Source of the DNA: Moorella mulderi DSM 14980
Lineage (GTDB): Bacteria > Bacillota > DSM-521 > Neomoorellales > Neomoorellaceae
Assembly: GCF_001594015.1 (NCBI RefSeq)
Contig: NZ_LTBC01000005.1
Location: forward strand, 62,001-126,000
Length of the DNA: 64,000 bases
Direction of reading: 5' to 3'
In this document: positions 55,875-63,080 of the stretch, one piece after another
How the letters are laid out: each line of letters opens with the position of its first letter
Position numbering within the stretch: the first letter of the stretch is position 1
Program-made: the position numbers and the translations under genes
The notes under the pieces: generated by a model
Database searches by the model: none
Told to the model about the DNA's origin: nothing
The model's input: the letters and a program-made list of their open reading frames with translations, nothing else

Positions 55875-56969
55875 TTGCGAAGGCTTGCTTACGGGCTACT
55901 TCTTCTTATCATAGCTTGCTTGTTCTGGTCCGGGGCGGCAGAGGCTGCCGGTGGACCTTACCTTACGGCACCGGCAGCTATTTTAATGGAAGCCGGTACC
56001 GGCCAGGTCCTGTATGAGCATGGCGCCAGGGAAGAGCGGCCACCGGCCAGTACTACGAAAATCATGACCGCCATCCTGGCCCTGGAACTGGGCCGGCTGG
56101 ATACCCCCGTTAAGGTAAGCAAGTATGCCGCCACCACGCCCGGGGCCAGTATCTATTTAACCACGGGAGAAGTAGTAAAACTGGGCGACCTGGTTAAAGG
56201 CGCCCTACTCAATTCCGGCAATGACGCCACCGTAGCCATTGCCGAAAACCTGGCCGGTACGGAAGAGGAATTTGCCTGGCTTATGAACCGTAAAGCCCGG
56301 CAACTGGGGGCCAACCATACCCATTTTAAAAATCCCCATGGCCTGCCTGACCCGGGCCATTATACTACCGCCTACGACCTGGCCCTCATGGCCCGTTACG
56401 CCCTGGGTAACCCCGTCTTTCGCCGGTTAGTAGCGACGCAGGAGGACCAGATCCCGGCGCCGGACGGTGTGCGCTATCTTTACAATACCAACCGCCTGCT
56501 GGGTTCCTATCCCGGTGCCGATGGAGTAAAGACAGGTACGACCAACGCCGCCGGCCAGTGCCTGGTCGCCTCGGCTACCAGGGAGGGACGCCAGCTTATC
56601 GCCGTCGTCCTGGGCAGTTCCGACCGCTACGCCGATGCCCGCGCCCTCCTGGATTATGGCTTTAATGGCTTTTATACCGAAACAGCCAGGGCCGGGGAAC
56701 CTGCCGGCCGGGTGTATGTCAAAAACGGGGAAGTGATAAGCGTTCCCGTAGCACCGGTCGTGACGGCCGGTTTTACCGTTTCCATGGACCAGGCAGCTTT
56801 CCTGGAAAAGCGCGTGCTCCTGCCGGCTGTTGTCAAAGCTCCCATTAGCAAAGGTCAGGAACTGGGCCAGGTAAAAATCCTGTACCAGGGCCGGGAGGTT
56901 GCCAGCTCTACCCTGGTGGCCACCCGGGATGTTGCCGCCCTGCCCTGGTGGTCCAGGTTTAAGAAGTAA
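55875..56969 (+). CDS. dacF: D-alanyl-D-alanine carboxypeptidase (DacF/DacB type)
   Basis: This penicillin-binding protein trims stem peptides in the cell wall or spore cortex. The 364-residue protein has a signal peptide (about 1-24, ending AEAA), the active serine in STTK (about residues 59-62), SGN, and KTGT. A C-terminal beta domain ends it. The family includes the sporulation enzyme DacF. TTG start with GGGGAG upstream. Confidence 0.92.
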   Translation: MRRLAYGLLLLIIACLFWSGAAEAAGGPYLTAPAAILMEAGTGQVLYEHGAREERPPASTTKIMTAILALELGRLDTPVKVSKYAATTPGASIYLTTGEVVKLGDLVKGALLNSGNDATVAIAENLAGTEEEFAWLMNRKARQLGANHTHFKNPHGLPDPGHYTTAYDLALMARYALGNPVFRRLVATQEDQIPAPDGVRYLYNTNRLLGSYPGADGVKTGTTNAAGQCLVASATREGRQLIAVVLGSSDRYADARALLDYGFNGFYTETARAGEPAGRVYVKNGEVISVPVAPVVTAGFTVSMDQAAFLEKRVLLPAVVKAPISKGQELGQVKILYQGREVASSTLVATRDVAALPWWSRFKK

Positions 56970-56995
56970 AGAAGAAAAAAGTTAGGGGGAAGGGG

Positions 56996-58261
56996 ATGTA
57001 CCAGAAAAATATCCTGGATAACGGCATCCGGGTGGTAAGCGAAGAGGTTCCCTTTGCCAATTCCATAGCCCTGGGGGTATGGGTGCGTACCGGTTCCCGC
57101 AATGAAGACGAAACCAACCAGGGCGTTTCCCATTTTCTGGAGCACCTGTTGTTTAAAGGGACAACCAGGCGGACGGCCCGGCAGATAGCCGAGGAACTGG
57201 AAGCAGTCGGGGGAGTAATCAACGCCTTTACGACGAAGGAATATACCTGCTTTTACACCCGGGTGCTGGCCGAACACCTGGACCTGGCCGTTGACGTTTT
57301 GAGTGACATGCTTTTTAATTCCCTCCTGGCCGCCGAGGACATCGAAAAAGAGAAAAAGGTCATCCTGGAAGAAATCAAGATGTATGAGGATTCCCCCGAT
57401 GAACTGGTTCATGACCTCTTCGCCCAGACCATCTGGCCCGGGCATCCCCTGGGCCGGGCCATTCTGGGTACTTATGAATCGGTAACCAATTTGAACCGGG
57501 ATATCATTTACCGTTACTACCAGGAACAGTATAATAGCGCCAATATTGTCCTTGCGGCAGCCGGGAAATTTAACACCGCTGAACTTGTTACCAAATTGCA
57601 GGCGGCCTTCGGCCTTAAAACCTGCCCGGGCAAGGAAGGAGAATACTTGCCGCCCCGCAGCCAGGCCAGGGTGAGTATTAACATTAAAGATACGGAGCAA
57701 GTGCAGATCTGCCTGGGGGTGCCGGGGCTGCCCCAGGATGATACGGCCATTTATGCCCTCCAGGCCCTGAATAATATCCTGGGTGGGGGCCTGAGTTCCC
57801 GCCTGTTCCAGCTCATCCGTGAAGAACAGGCCCTGGCCTATTCCGTATACTCCTACCATGCCGGTTTTAGTGACAGCGGCCTGTTTACCGTTTATGCCGG
57901 TACCAGCCCGGACAATTACCACCAGGTAGTAGGGTTGATTTTGGAGGAAATTGCTTCCTTAAAAAACAAAGGGGTAACGGCACAAGAATTGAAGCGAACC
58001 AAGGACCAGATCCGCGGCAATTTGCTCCTCGGCCAGGAGAATGTCAACCATCGCATGAGCCGGCTGGGTAAGACGGAACTCACCTTTGGCAGGGTAATTA
58101 CCGCGGAAGAAGTAATCGAGCGGTTAAATGAGGTAACAGAAGATGACGTCCAGGCCATTGCCAGGCGTATCTTCCAGCCGGAATATTTATCCCTGACCAC
58201 CCTGGGGCCGGAAGTCGAACCCCTGGACCTGGCCGAGCGCGCCCGCCAGGCCGGGATATAG
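56996..58261 (+). CDS. mlpA: M16 family zinc peptidase (MlpA/YmxG type)
   Basis: This 421-residue peptidase has the inverted zinc motif HFLEH (about residues 45-49), with the third ligand Glu further on, and the second half of the M16 fold (LSSRLFQLIREEQALAYSVYSYH). Homologues in Bacillus affect protease gene expression; its substrates are unknown. It lies between the dacF-like gene and the dUTPase-like gene, near ymxH as in Bacillus. Confidence 0.93.
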   Translation: MYQKNILDNGIRVVSEEVPFANSIALGVWVRTGSRNEDETNQGVSHFLEHLLFKGTTRRTARQIAEELEAVGGVINAFTTKEYTCFYTRVLAEHLDLAVDVLSDMLFNSLLAAEDIEKEKKVILEEIKMYEDSPDELVHDLFAQTIWPGHPLGRAILGTYESVTNLNRDIIYRYYQEQYNSANIVLAAAGKFNTAELVTKLQAAFGLKTCPGKEGEYLPPRSQARVSINIKDTEQVQICLGVPGLPQDDTAIYALQALNNILGGGLSSRLFQLIREEQALAYSVYSYHAGFSDSGLFTVYAGTSPDNYHQVVGLILEEIASLKNKGVTAQELKRTKDQIRGNLLLGQENVNHRMSRLGKTELTFGRVITAEEVIERLNEVTEDDVQAIARRIFQPEYLSLTTLGPEVEPLDLAERARQAGI

Positions 58262-58273
58262 GAGGATTACCGG

Positions 58274-58651
58274 ATGGATCGTTTAGAACATATCTTTGCG
58301 CTGCAGGAGCGCTTCGACCAGGACCTGGCCCGGCGGCGAAGGCTGCCGGATTACAGCGCGGCGGAGTGGATCCAGAAGGAAGTCCTGGCCATGGTCGCCG
58401 AGCTGGGGGAGCTCCTGGAGGAAGTAAACTTCAAGTGGTGGAAGAACCCCCATCCTTTAGACCGCGAAGCCATCAAAGGCGAACTCGTCGACATCCTCCA
58501 CTTTCTCGTCAGCATGTGCCTTAAAGCCGGTATTACGGCAGAGGAATTTTACCAGGCGTATCTCGCCAAAAACCAGGAAAACTTTCGCCGGCAGCAGGGA
58601 CTAACGGACCGCCGGGAATATGCCGCCACCGGGGAGGACAAGGAAGCATAA
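58274..58651 (+). CDS. dimeric dUTPase / MazG-like nucleotide pyrophosphohydrolase
   Basis: This 125-residue all-alpha protein has the metal-binding helices of the dimeric dUTPase family: EVLAMVAELGELLEEVNFKWW and KGELVDILHFLVS. It would hydrolyse dUTP (or related NTP) to the monophosphate to keep uracil out of DNA. Ribosome site GGAGG precedes the ATG. Confidence 0.87.
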   Translation: MDRLEHIFALQERFDQDLARRRRLPDYSAAEWIQKEVLAMVAELGELLEEVNFKWWKNPHPLDREAIKGELVDILHFLVSMCLKAGITAEEFYQAYLAKNQENFRRQQGLTDRREYAATGEDKEA

Positions 58652-58658
58652 AGTAATT

Positions 58659-58690
58659 ATCTCCCTTCATATGTTGTAGCGAAGGGAGAT
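58659..58690 (+). promoter_or_regulatory. hairpin covering the ribosome site of the small membrane-protein gene
   Basis: ATCTCCCTTC (58659-58668) pairs perfectly with GAAGGGAGAT (58681-58690) over 12 bases. The 3' arm contains the GGGAG ribosome site for the next gene, so the stem would limit its translation. Confidence 0.5.
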
Positions 58691-58697
58691 GGAAATC

Positions 58698-59012
58698 ATG
58701 TTGACGGTATTCTTTTTCTTCATCTTGTTGCTTCTTTTTATCCTGGCCCTCCGGGCTAAGGTCGGCTGTTACCGCAGCAGCAATATGGAAGCGGTAGCCA
58801 GCCCCGTTTCCCGGGCCCTGGCCGAACTGGTGGCTATCGCCGGGGGTATTTACCTTTCCCTGGTGCTCCTGGTTAGCTTCTTAAAAATCAGCCTGCCGGA
58901 AGCGATAGCCATTGGGGGGCTGATGGTCGATCCCCTGGCCGTCGTCGCCCTGGTAATAGCTCTTATCCAACCCCTGGCGTTGGTGCTCTGGCCGCGGCGG
59001 AAGGGGCGGTAG
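58698..59012 (+). CDS. small membrane protein of unknown function
   Basis: This 104-residue protein has an N-terminal membrane helix (about 2-20), a loop, then two further helices (about 40-58 and 70-95). I do not recognise a family. ATG 58698 lies 8 bases after GGGAG; ATG 58689 overlaps the hairpin that covers this site. It stands just before ymxH. Confidence 0.75.
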   Translation: MLTVFFFFILLLLFILALRAKVGCYRSSNMEAVASPVSRALAELVAIAGGIYLSLVLLVSFLKISLPEAIAIGGLMVDPLAVVALVIALIQPLALVLWPRRKGR

Positions 59013-59018
59013 AGGCTT

Positions 59019-59285
59019 ATGCGCCTGTCGGAACTCATGGGCAAAGAGATAATTAACCTTTACGACGGCTCCCGCCTGGGGCAGATTGGCGATGCCGACC
59101 TGGTCCTGGACCTGGCCGGGGGGACAATTACGGCCATTGTCCTTCCTGTCAGGGGAGGCTGGATGCCTTTCTTTGGCAGCCGCCAGGAGCTGGTGATCCC
59201 CTGGGAAGCCGTCCACAAGGTCGGCACCGAAGTAGTAGTCGTCAGCCTGGACCCCACCTATAGCCGCCGGCGCGAGAAAGATTGA
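59019..59285 (+). CDS. ymxH: PRC-barrel protein YlmC/YmxH
   Basis: This 88-residue protein is a single PRC barrel (MRLSELMGKEIINLYDGSRLGQIGD). The YlmC/YmxH family is common in spore formers; its role is unclear. It lies before the dapB-dpaAB region, as in Bacillus. Its stop overlaps the TTGACA of the next promoter. Confidence 0.9.
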   Translation: MRLSELMGKEIINLYDGSRLGQIGDADLVLDLAGGTITAIVLPVRGGWMPFFGSRQELVIPWEAVHKVGTEVVVVSLDPTYSRRREKD

Positions 59286-59310
59286 CAGGACTTTTTCCTG
59301 ATGGTATCAT
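59282..59310 (+). promoter_or_regulatory. strong promoter of the lysine riboswitch-dapB unit
   Basis: TTGACA (59282-59287) and TATCAT (59305-59310) are exactly 17 bases apart. The start would lie about 15 bases before the riboswitch P1 helix. Confidence 0.85.
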
Positions 59311-59330
59311 AAGATAAACAAAGCTATAAA

Positions 59331-59567
59331 CTCATCTCGTGTGCAGTGGGGTAGAGGTGCAGCGGGCAAGAGTACTACCGGTGAGGTGGGCACCGGTGAG
59401 CCGGTAGGAAAGGGTACGCTGCCGAAGGGAGATGGCTGGCCCGGGCCATCTCCCTGGGCCGGTCGCTGAAGAAGGGCCGGACTGTCACCGTAGAGGCTGG
59501 TGCCATGAAGGATCATTGCCTATTTACGGTGGAGCGCTACTCGCACGAAGAGGCCTGGCGAGATGAG
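59331..59567 (+). ncRNA. lysine riboswitch (L-box)
   Basis: The conserved L-box core elements appear in order: AGAGGTGC (59353-59360), GAGTA, AAGGGTACGCTGCCGAAG around 59410-59427, GGACTGTCAC (59479-59488) and GTGGAGCGCTAC near 59530. The long helices P2-P4 are visible as GC-rich inverted repeats, for example GGGAGATGG with CCATCTCCC. An outer helix CTCATCTCG (59331-59339) with CGAGATGAG (59559-59567) closes it. Binding of lysine would favour the terminator downstream and shut off dapB. Confidence 0.92.
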
Positions 59568-59584
59568 TATTCTGGTAATCCGGG

Positions 59585-59628
59585 GGGAAAACCGGAGCGG
59601 GATGCTCATGGTTTTCCCTTAATTTTTT
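59585..59628 (+). terminator. riboswitch-controlled terminator
   Basis: GGGAAAACC (59585-59593) pairs with GGTTTTCCC (59610-59618), and TTAATTTTTT follows. It lies between the lysine aptamer and dapB, so it is the likely expression platform. Confidence 0.88.
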
Positions 59629-59645
59629 AAGCGGGGTGGATAACT

Positions 59646-60440
59646 ACGATCAGGGTTGTAGTTACCGGTGCCGCCGGCCGTATGGGCCGGGAAATGACGA
59701 AGGGCCTGCTGCAGGCAGGTGACATCGAAGTGGTAGGGGCCGTAGACCGGGTGGCGGTTGGTACGGATATCGGCACCTTAAACGGCCTGCAGCCGCACGG
59801 TGTGCCCATTAATGATGACCTGGCAGCAGTGATAAAAACCACCCGCCCGCAGGTGATGGTCGATTTTACCGTGGCTGCTGCCGCCCTGGCCAACGCCCGG
59901 CTGGCCGTAGAGCAGGGAGTAAGCCCGGTGATTGGCACCACCGGCATCAGCCTGGAGCAGCTGGATGAGCTGCACCAGCTTTGCGAAGCCAGGCAGGTGG
60001 GCGCGGTGGTGGCTCCCAATTTTTCTTTAGGGGCCGTCTTAATGATGCACTTTGCCCGGCAGGCCGCCCGTTACTTCCCCCGGGCGGAAATTATTGAAAT
60101 GCACCATGAACAAAAAATCGATGCTCCTTCGGGGACGGCCTTAAAAACGGCGGAACTAATGGCTGAGGAGATAGAGACGGCCCTGGCCCCGCCAGCGGCA
60201 GAAGAAAAGGTCGCCGGGGCCAGGGGGGCCACGTACCGGGGCCTGGCCGTCCACAGTATTCGCCTGCCGGGGGCGGTGGCCCACCAGGAGGTAATTTTTG
60301 GCGGCCAGGGACAGCTCCTGACCATTCGCCATGACACTATCAGCCGGGAAGCCTTTTTACCGGGGCTTTTACTGGCCGTAAGGCGGGTCCTCCACCTTAA
60401 GGGGGTGGTTTACGGGCTGGAAAACTTGCTGGAATTATAG
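59646..60440 (+). CDS. dapB: 4-hydroxy-tetrahydrodipicolinate reductase, non-standard start
   Basis: DapB reduces the product of DapA in lysine and diaminopimelate synthesis. The protein has the Rossmann motif RVVVTGAAGRMGREM at the N terminus, and the catalytic EMHHEQKIDAPSGTA. The first ATG in frame (59682) would cut off the Rossmann strand. Upstream to the stop at 59628 the frame has no ATG, GTG, TTG or CTG. ACG 59646 gives the normal N terminus (M-I-R-V-V-V) and follows GGGGTGG; ATC 59649 and ATA 59640 are alternatives. An ATG-to-ACG change or a sequence error may explain this. Confidence 0.9.
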   Translation, partial: TIRVVVTGAAGRMGREMTKGLLQAGDIEVVGAVDRVAVGTDIGTLNGLQPHGVPINDDLAAVIKTTRPQVMVDFTVAAAALANARLAVEQGVSPVIGTTGISLEQLDELHQLCEARQVGAVVAPNFSLGAVLMMHFARQAARYFPRAEIIEMHHEQKIDAPSGTALKTAELMAEEIETALAPPAAEEKVAGARGATYRGLAVHSIRLPGAVAHQEVIFGGQGQLLTIRHDTISREAFLPGLLLAVRRVLHLKGVVYGLENLLEL

Positions 60441-60518
60441 ACCTGGCACCTCCCGGAGCGGCCTCACATATATTGCAAGTAGTACAGGTGTACTAACTTG
60501 GCAGGAGGTCGTTCCGGC

Positions 60519-61412
60519 ATGGGTGGGATGCTGGCAGGGACCAGGGTGGCAATGCTGGGTGGCGATGCCCGGGAGGTTATTCTCCTGGAGGAACTGTTGC
60601 GTCAGGGGGCCGAGGTCAGGGTAGCTGGCCTGGGAGATTTGCCGGAGCGGGAAGGGTGTACCAGCTATGAAGATCCCCTGGCAGCTGTCCAGGGGGCAAG
60701 GGTAATCATTTTACCAGTACCGGGAGTTAATACTAAAGGCATGATCCATGCTCCCCGGGCGCGGCAACCCCTATATTTCACCCGGGAAGTGGCCGGGGCA
60801 ATCCCGGCGGGAACACCGGTCCTGGTGGGGGTGGCGCGGGCCTACCTGAAAGATATGGCGGCAGAACGTGGCTGGCAGCTGGTGGAGACGGCCGAGATGG
60901 ATGAAATGGCCATCTTAAATTCCATCCCTACGGCCGAAGGAGCCATTATGCTGGCCATGCAGGAACTCCCCATCACCCTCCACGGCAGTGAGGCCTTTGT
61001 CCTGGGACTGGGACGGACCGGTTTTACCCTGGCGAGGATGCTGGCCGGGGTGGGAGCAAGGGTAACAGTAATCGACAGGGGCGCAGCCGACCGGGCCCGG
61101 GCTTACGCCGAAGGCTGGCCGGCCTTTACCTTTACGGAACTGGCAGCAATAGTTGGGCAGGCTGATGTCATTTTTAATACTGTACCCGCCCCGGTCCTGA
61201 CGGAAGCTCTCCTGGCCCGGACCAAACCTGGTGTCTTGATTATTGACCTGGCGTCGGACCCGGGTGGTACAGATTTTACCGCCGCTGCGGCCCTCAAGCG
61301 CCGGGCCATGCTCGCCCCGGGACTGCCAGGTAAAGTAGCCCCCCGGACGGCCGGGCAGATCTTGGCCCGTCTTTATCCCACCCTCATTTTAAAATGCCTG
61401 GAACGGCTGTAA
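60519..61412 (+). CDS. dpaA: dipicolinate synthase subunit A
   Basis: DpaA (SpoVFA), with DpaB, makes dipicolinic acid for spores in the mother cell. The 297-residue protein has an N-terminal domain with MLGGDAREVILLEELLRQGA and a Rossmann domain (LGLGRTGFTLARML, about 150-165). ATG 60519 lies 10 bases after AGGAGGT; TTG 60498 precedes that site and is rejected. The gene shows that the organism is a spore former. An AGTAC/GTACT repeat lies at 60481-60494. Confidence 0.94.
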   Translation: MGGMLAGTRVAMLGGDAREVILLEELLRQGAEVRVAGLGDLPEREGCTSYEDPLAAVQGARVIILPVPGVNTKGMIHAPRARQPLYFTREVAGAIPAGTPVLVGVARAYLKDMAAERGWQLVETAEMDEMAILNSIPTAEGAIMLAMQELPITLHGSEAFVLGLGRTGFTLARMLAGVGARVTVIDRGAADRARAYAEGWPAFTFTELAAIVGQADVIFNTVPAPVLTEALLARTKPGVLIIDLASDPGGTDFTAAAALKRRAMLAPGLPGKVAPRTAGQILARLYPTLILKCLERL

Positions 61413-61435
61413 ACCCTACGTGGAGGTGCTTGAAT

Positions 61436-62050
61436 ATGCGGCTCAAGGGCAAAAGGGTAGGGTTTGCCGTCACAGGCTCCCATTGTACCCTGGCGGCGGT
61501 TATCCAAGAGCTGGCCAGGATAGTTGCTGAAGGTGCCCAGGTTGTCCCTATCCTGTCGCCGGCTGTCAGGGACAGCGATACTCGCTTTGGCACCAGTTCC
61601 TTCTGGCGGGCGGAGGTAGAAAGGATTACCGGGCAAAAAGCCATCGATAGTATTGTTACGGCGGAACCAATCGGTCCTAAAAAACTCTTTGACGTCATTG
61701 TAGTTGCCCCCTGCACCGGCAATACCCTGGCTAAACTGGCCAACGGGATTACCGATACACCGGTCCTGATGGCCATGAAGGCCCAGCTGCGGAACCTGCG
61801 GCCGGTGGTGATCGCCATTTCCACCAACGACGGCCTGGGGGCTAACGCCGTAAATTTAGGCCGGGTAATGAATATGAAAAATATTTACCTGGTCCCCTTT
61901 GGCCAGGATGACCCGCACAATAAACCCAATTCCCTGGTAGCCAGTATGGATTTAATTGTTGATACCATCCTGGCGGCCCTGGAGGGGCGGCAGATCCAGC
62001 CCCTTTTACTGGGTCCTCCGCCAAAGGGGCAGGTGACAGGAGGAAAGTAA
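61436..62050 (+). CDS. dpaB: dipicolinate synthase subunit B
   Basis: DpaB (SpoVFB) is the flavoprotein partner of DpaA. The 204-residue protein has the flavoprotein fold with GFAVTGSHCTLA and APCTGNTLAKLANGITDTPVLMA. ATG 61436 follows TGGAGGTGC; the open frame from 61394 lies in dpaA. The order dpaA-dpaB-asd-dapG is as in Bacillus. Confidence 0.95.
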   Translation: MRLKGKRVGFAVTGSHCTLAAVIQELARIVAEGAQVVPILSPAVRDSDTRFGTSSFWRAEVERITGQKAIDSIVTAEPIGPKKLFDVIVVAPCTGNTLAKLANGITDTPVLMAMKAQLRNLRPVVIAISTNDGLGANAVNLGRVMNMKNIYLVPFGQDDPHNKPNSLVASMDLIVDTILAALEGRQIQPLLLGPPPKGQVTGGK

Positions 62051-62057
62051 TAAGCTG

Positions 62058-63065
62058 ATGAAGACTTACAATGTCGCTGTAGTTGGTACCGGGGCCGTAG
62101 GCCAGACTATGCTCAAGGTTTTAGAGGAGAGGAATTTTCCCGTTGGTAAACTGAAGGTCCTGGCTACCAGCCGTTCGGCGGGCAAGACTGTGACCTTCAG
62201 GGGCGAAGAGTACGTTATCGAGGAAACCACGCCGGCCTCCTTTGCCGGGATCGACGTGGCCCTTTTTGCCGGCGGCGAAGCGAGCAAGATTTACGGCCGG
62301 GCGGCAGTGGAGGCCGGGGCGGTGGTGATTGATAACAGCAGTAATTTCCGTATGGACCCCGAAGTACCCCTGGTGGTACCGGAGGTCAACCCCCAGGACG
62401 TCCGCTGGCATAAAGGTTTAATTGCCAATCCCAACTGCTCTACCATCCAGATGGTGGTAGCATTAAAACCCATCTATGATGCTGCCGGTATCAAGCGGAT
62501 TGTTGTTTCTACCTACCAGGCAGTTTCTGGAGCCGGCCAGGAAGCCATTGATGAACTGCGGCAGCAAAGCCAGCAGGTACTGGCCGGGGAAGAGGTAACA
62601 GGTAAAGTTTTTCCCTGGCAGATAGCCTTCAACTGCCTGCCCCATATCGATGTCTTCCTGGAGAACGGGTACAGCAAGGAAGAAATGAAAATGGTTAATG
62701 AAACTAAAAAGATCATGGGGGATGACCAGATCCAGGTCACAGCCACTACGGTCCGGGTACCGGTCTTTAACGGCCACTCGGAGGCAGTTAACGTGGAGAC
62801 GCGGGAAAAACTTACGGCAGCGGCTGCCAGGGAACTCCTGCGCCGGGCGCCGGGGGTCGTGGTGGTGGATGACCTGGCAGCCAAAGCCTATCCCCTGGCC
62901 ATCCAGGCCGACGGCCGGGATGAAGTCTTTGTCGGTCGTATCCGGGAAGATTTTACCATCGCCAATGGCCTGAATATGTGGGTTGTAGCCGATAACCTGC
63001 GTAAAGGCGCGGCTACCAATGCCGTCCAGATTGCGGAATTGCTGGTGCAGGAGGGCCTTCTCTAG
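62058..63065 (+). CDS. asd: aspartate-semialdehyde dehydrogenase
   Basis: Asd reduces aspartyl phosphate to the semialdehyde for lysine, threonine and methionine. The 335-residue protein has the NADP motif VVGTGAVGQTML, and the active cysteine in NPNCST. Later segments include QAVSGAGQEAIDEL and RVPVFNGHSEAV. It lies between dpaB and dapG, eight bases after dpaB. Confidence 0.96.
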   Translation: MKTYNVAVVGTGAVGQTMLKVLEERNFPVGKLKVLATSRSAGKTVTFRGEEYVIEETTPASFAGIDVALFAGGEASKIYGRAAVEAGAVVIDNSSNFRMDPEVPLVVPEVNPQDVRWHKGLIANPNCSTIQMVVALKPIYDAAGIKRIVVSTYQAVSGAGQEAIDELRQQSQQVLAGEEVTGKVFPWQIAFNCLPHIDVFLENGYSKEEMKMVNETKKIMGDDQIQVTATTVRVPVFNGHSEAVNVETREKLTAAAARELLRRAPGVVVVDDLAAKAYPLAIQADGRDEVFVGRIREDFTIANGLNMWVVADNLRKGAATNAVQIAELLVQEGLL

Positions 63066-63080
63066 AGCGAGGTGACGGTC

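Noticed and set aside
56855-57922. 355-codon minus-strand frame opposite mlpA
   Set aside because: It is a shadow frame rich in Gly/Gln/His with no family features, opposite a certain zinc peptidase.
60464-60474. CACATATATTG resembling a sigma-K -10 box before dpaA
   Set aside because: The last positions of the consensus do not fit and the -35 is unclear, though a sporulation promoter is expected here.
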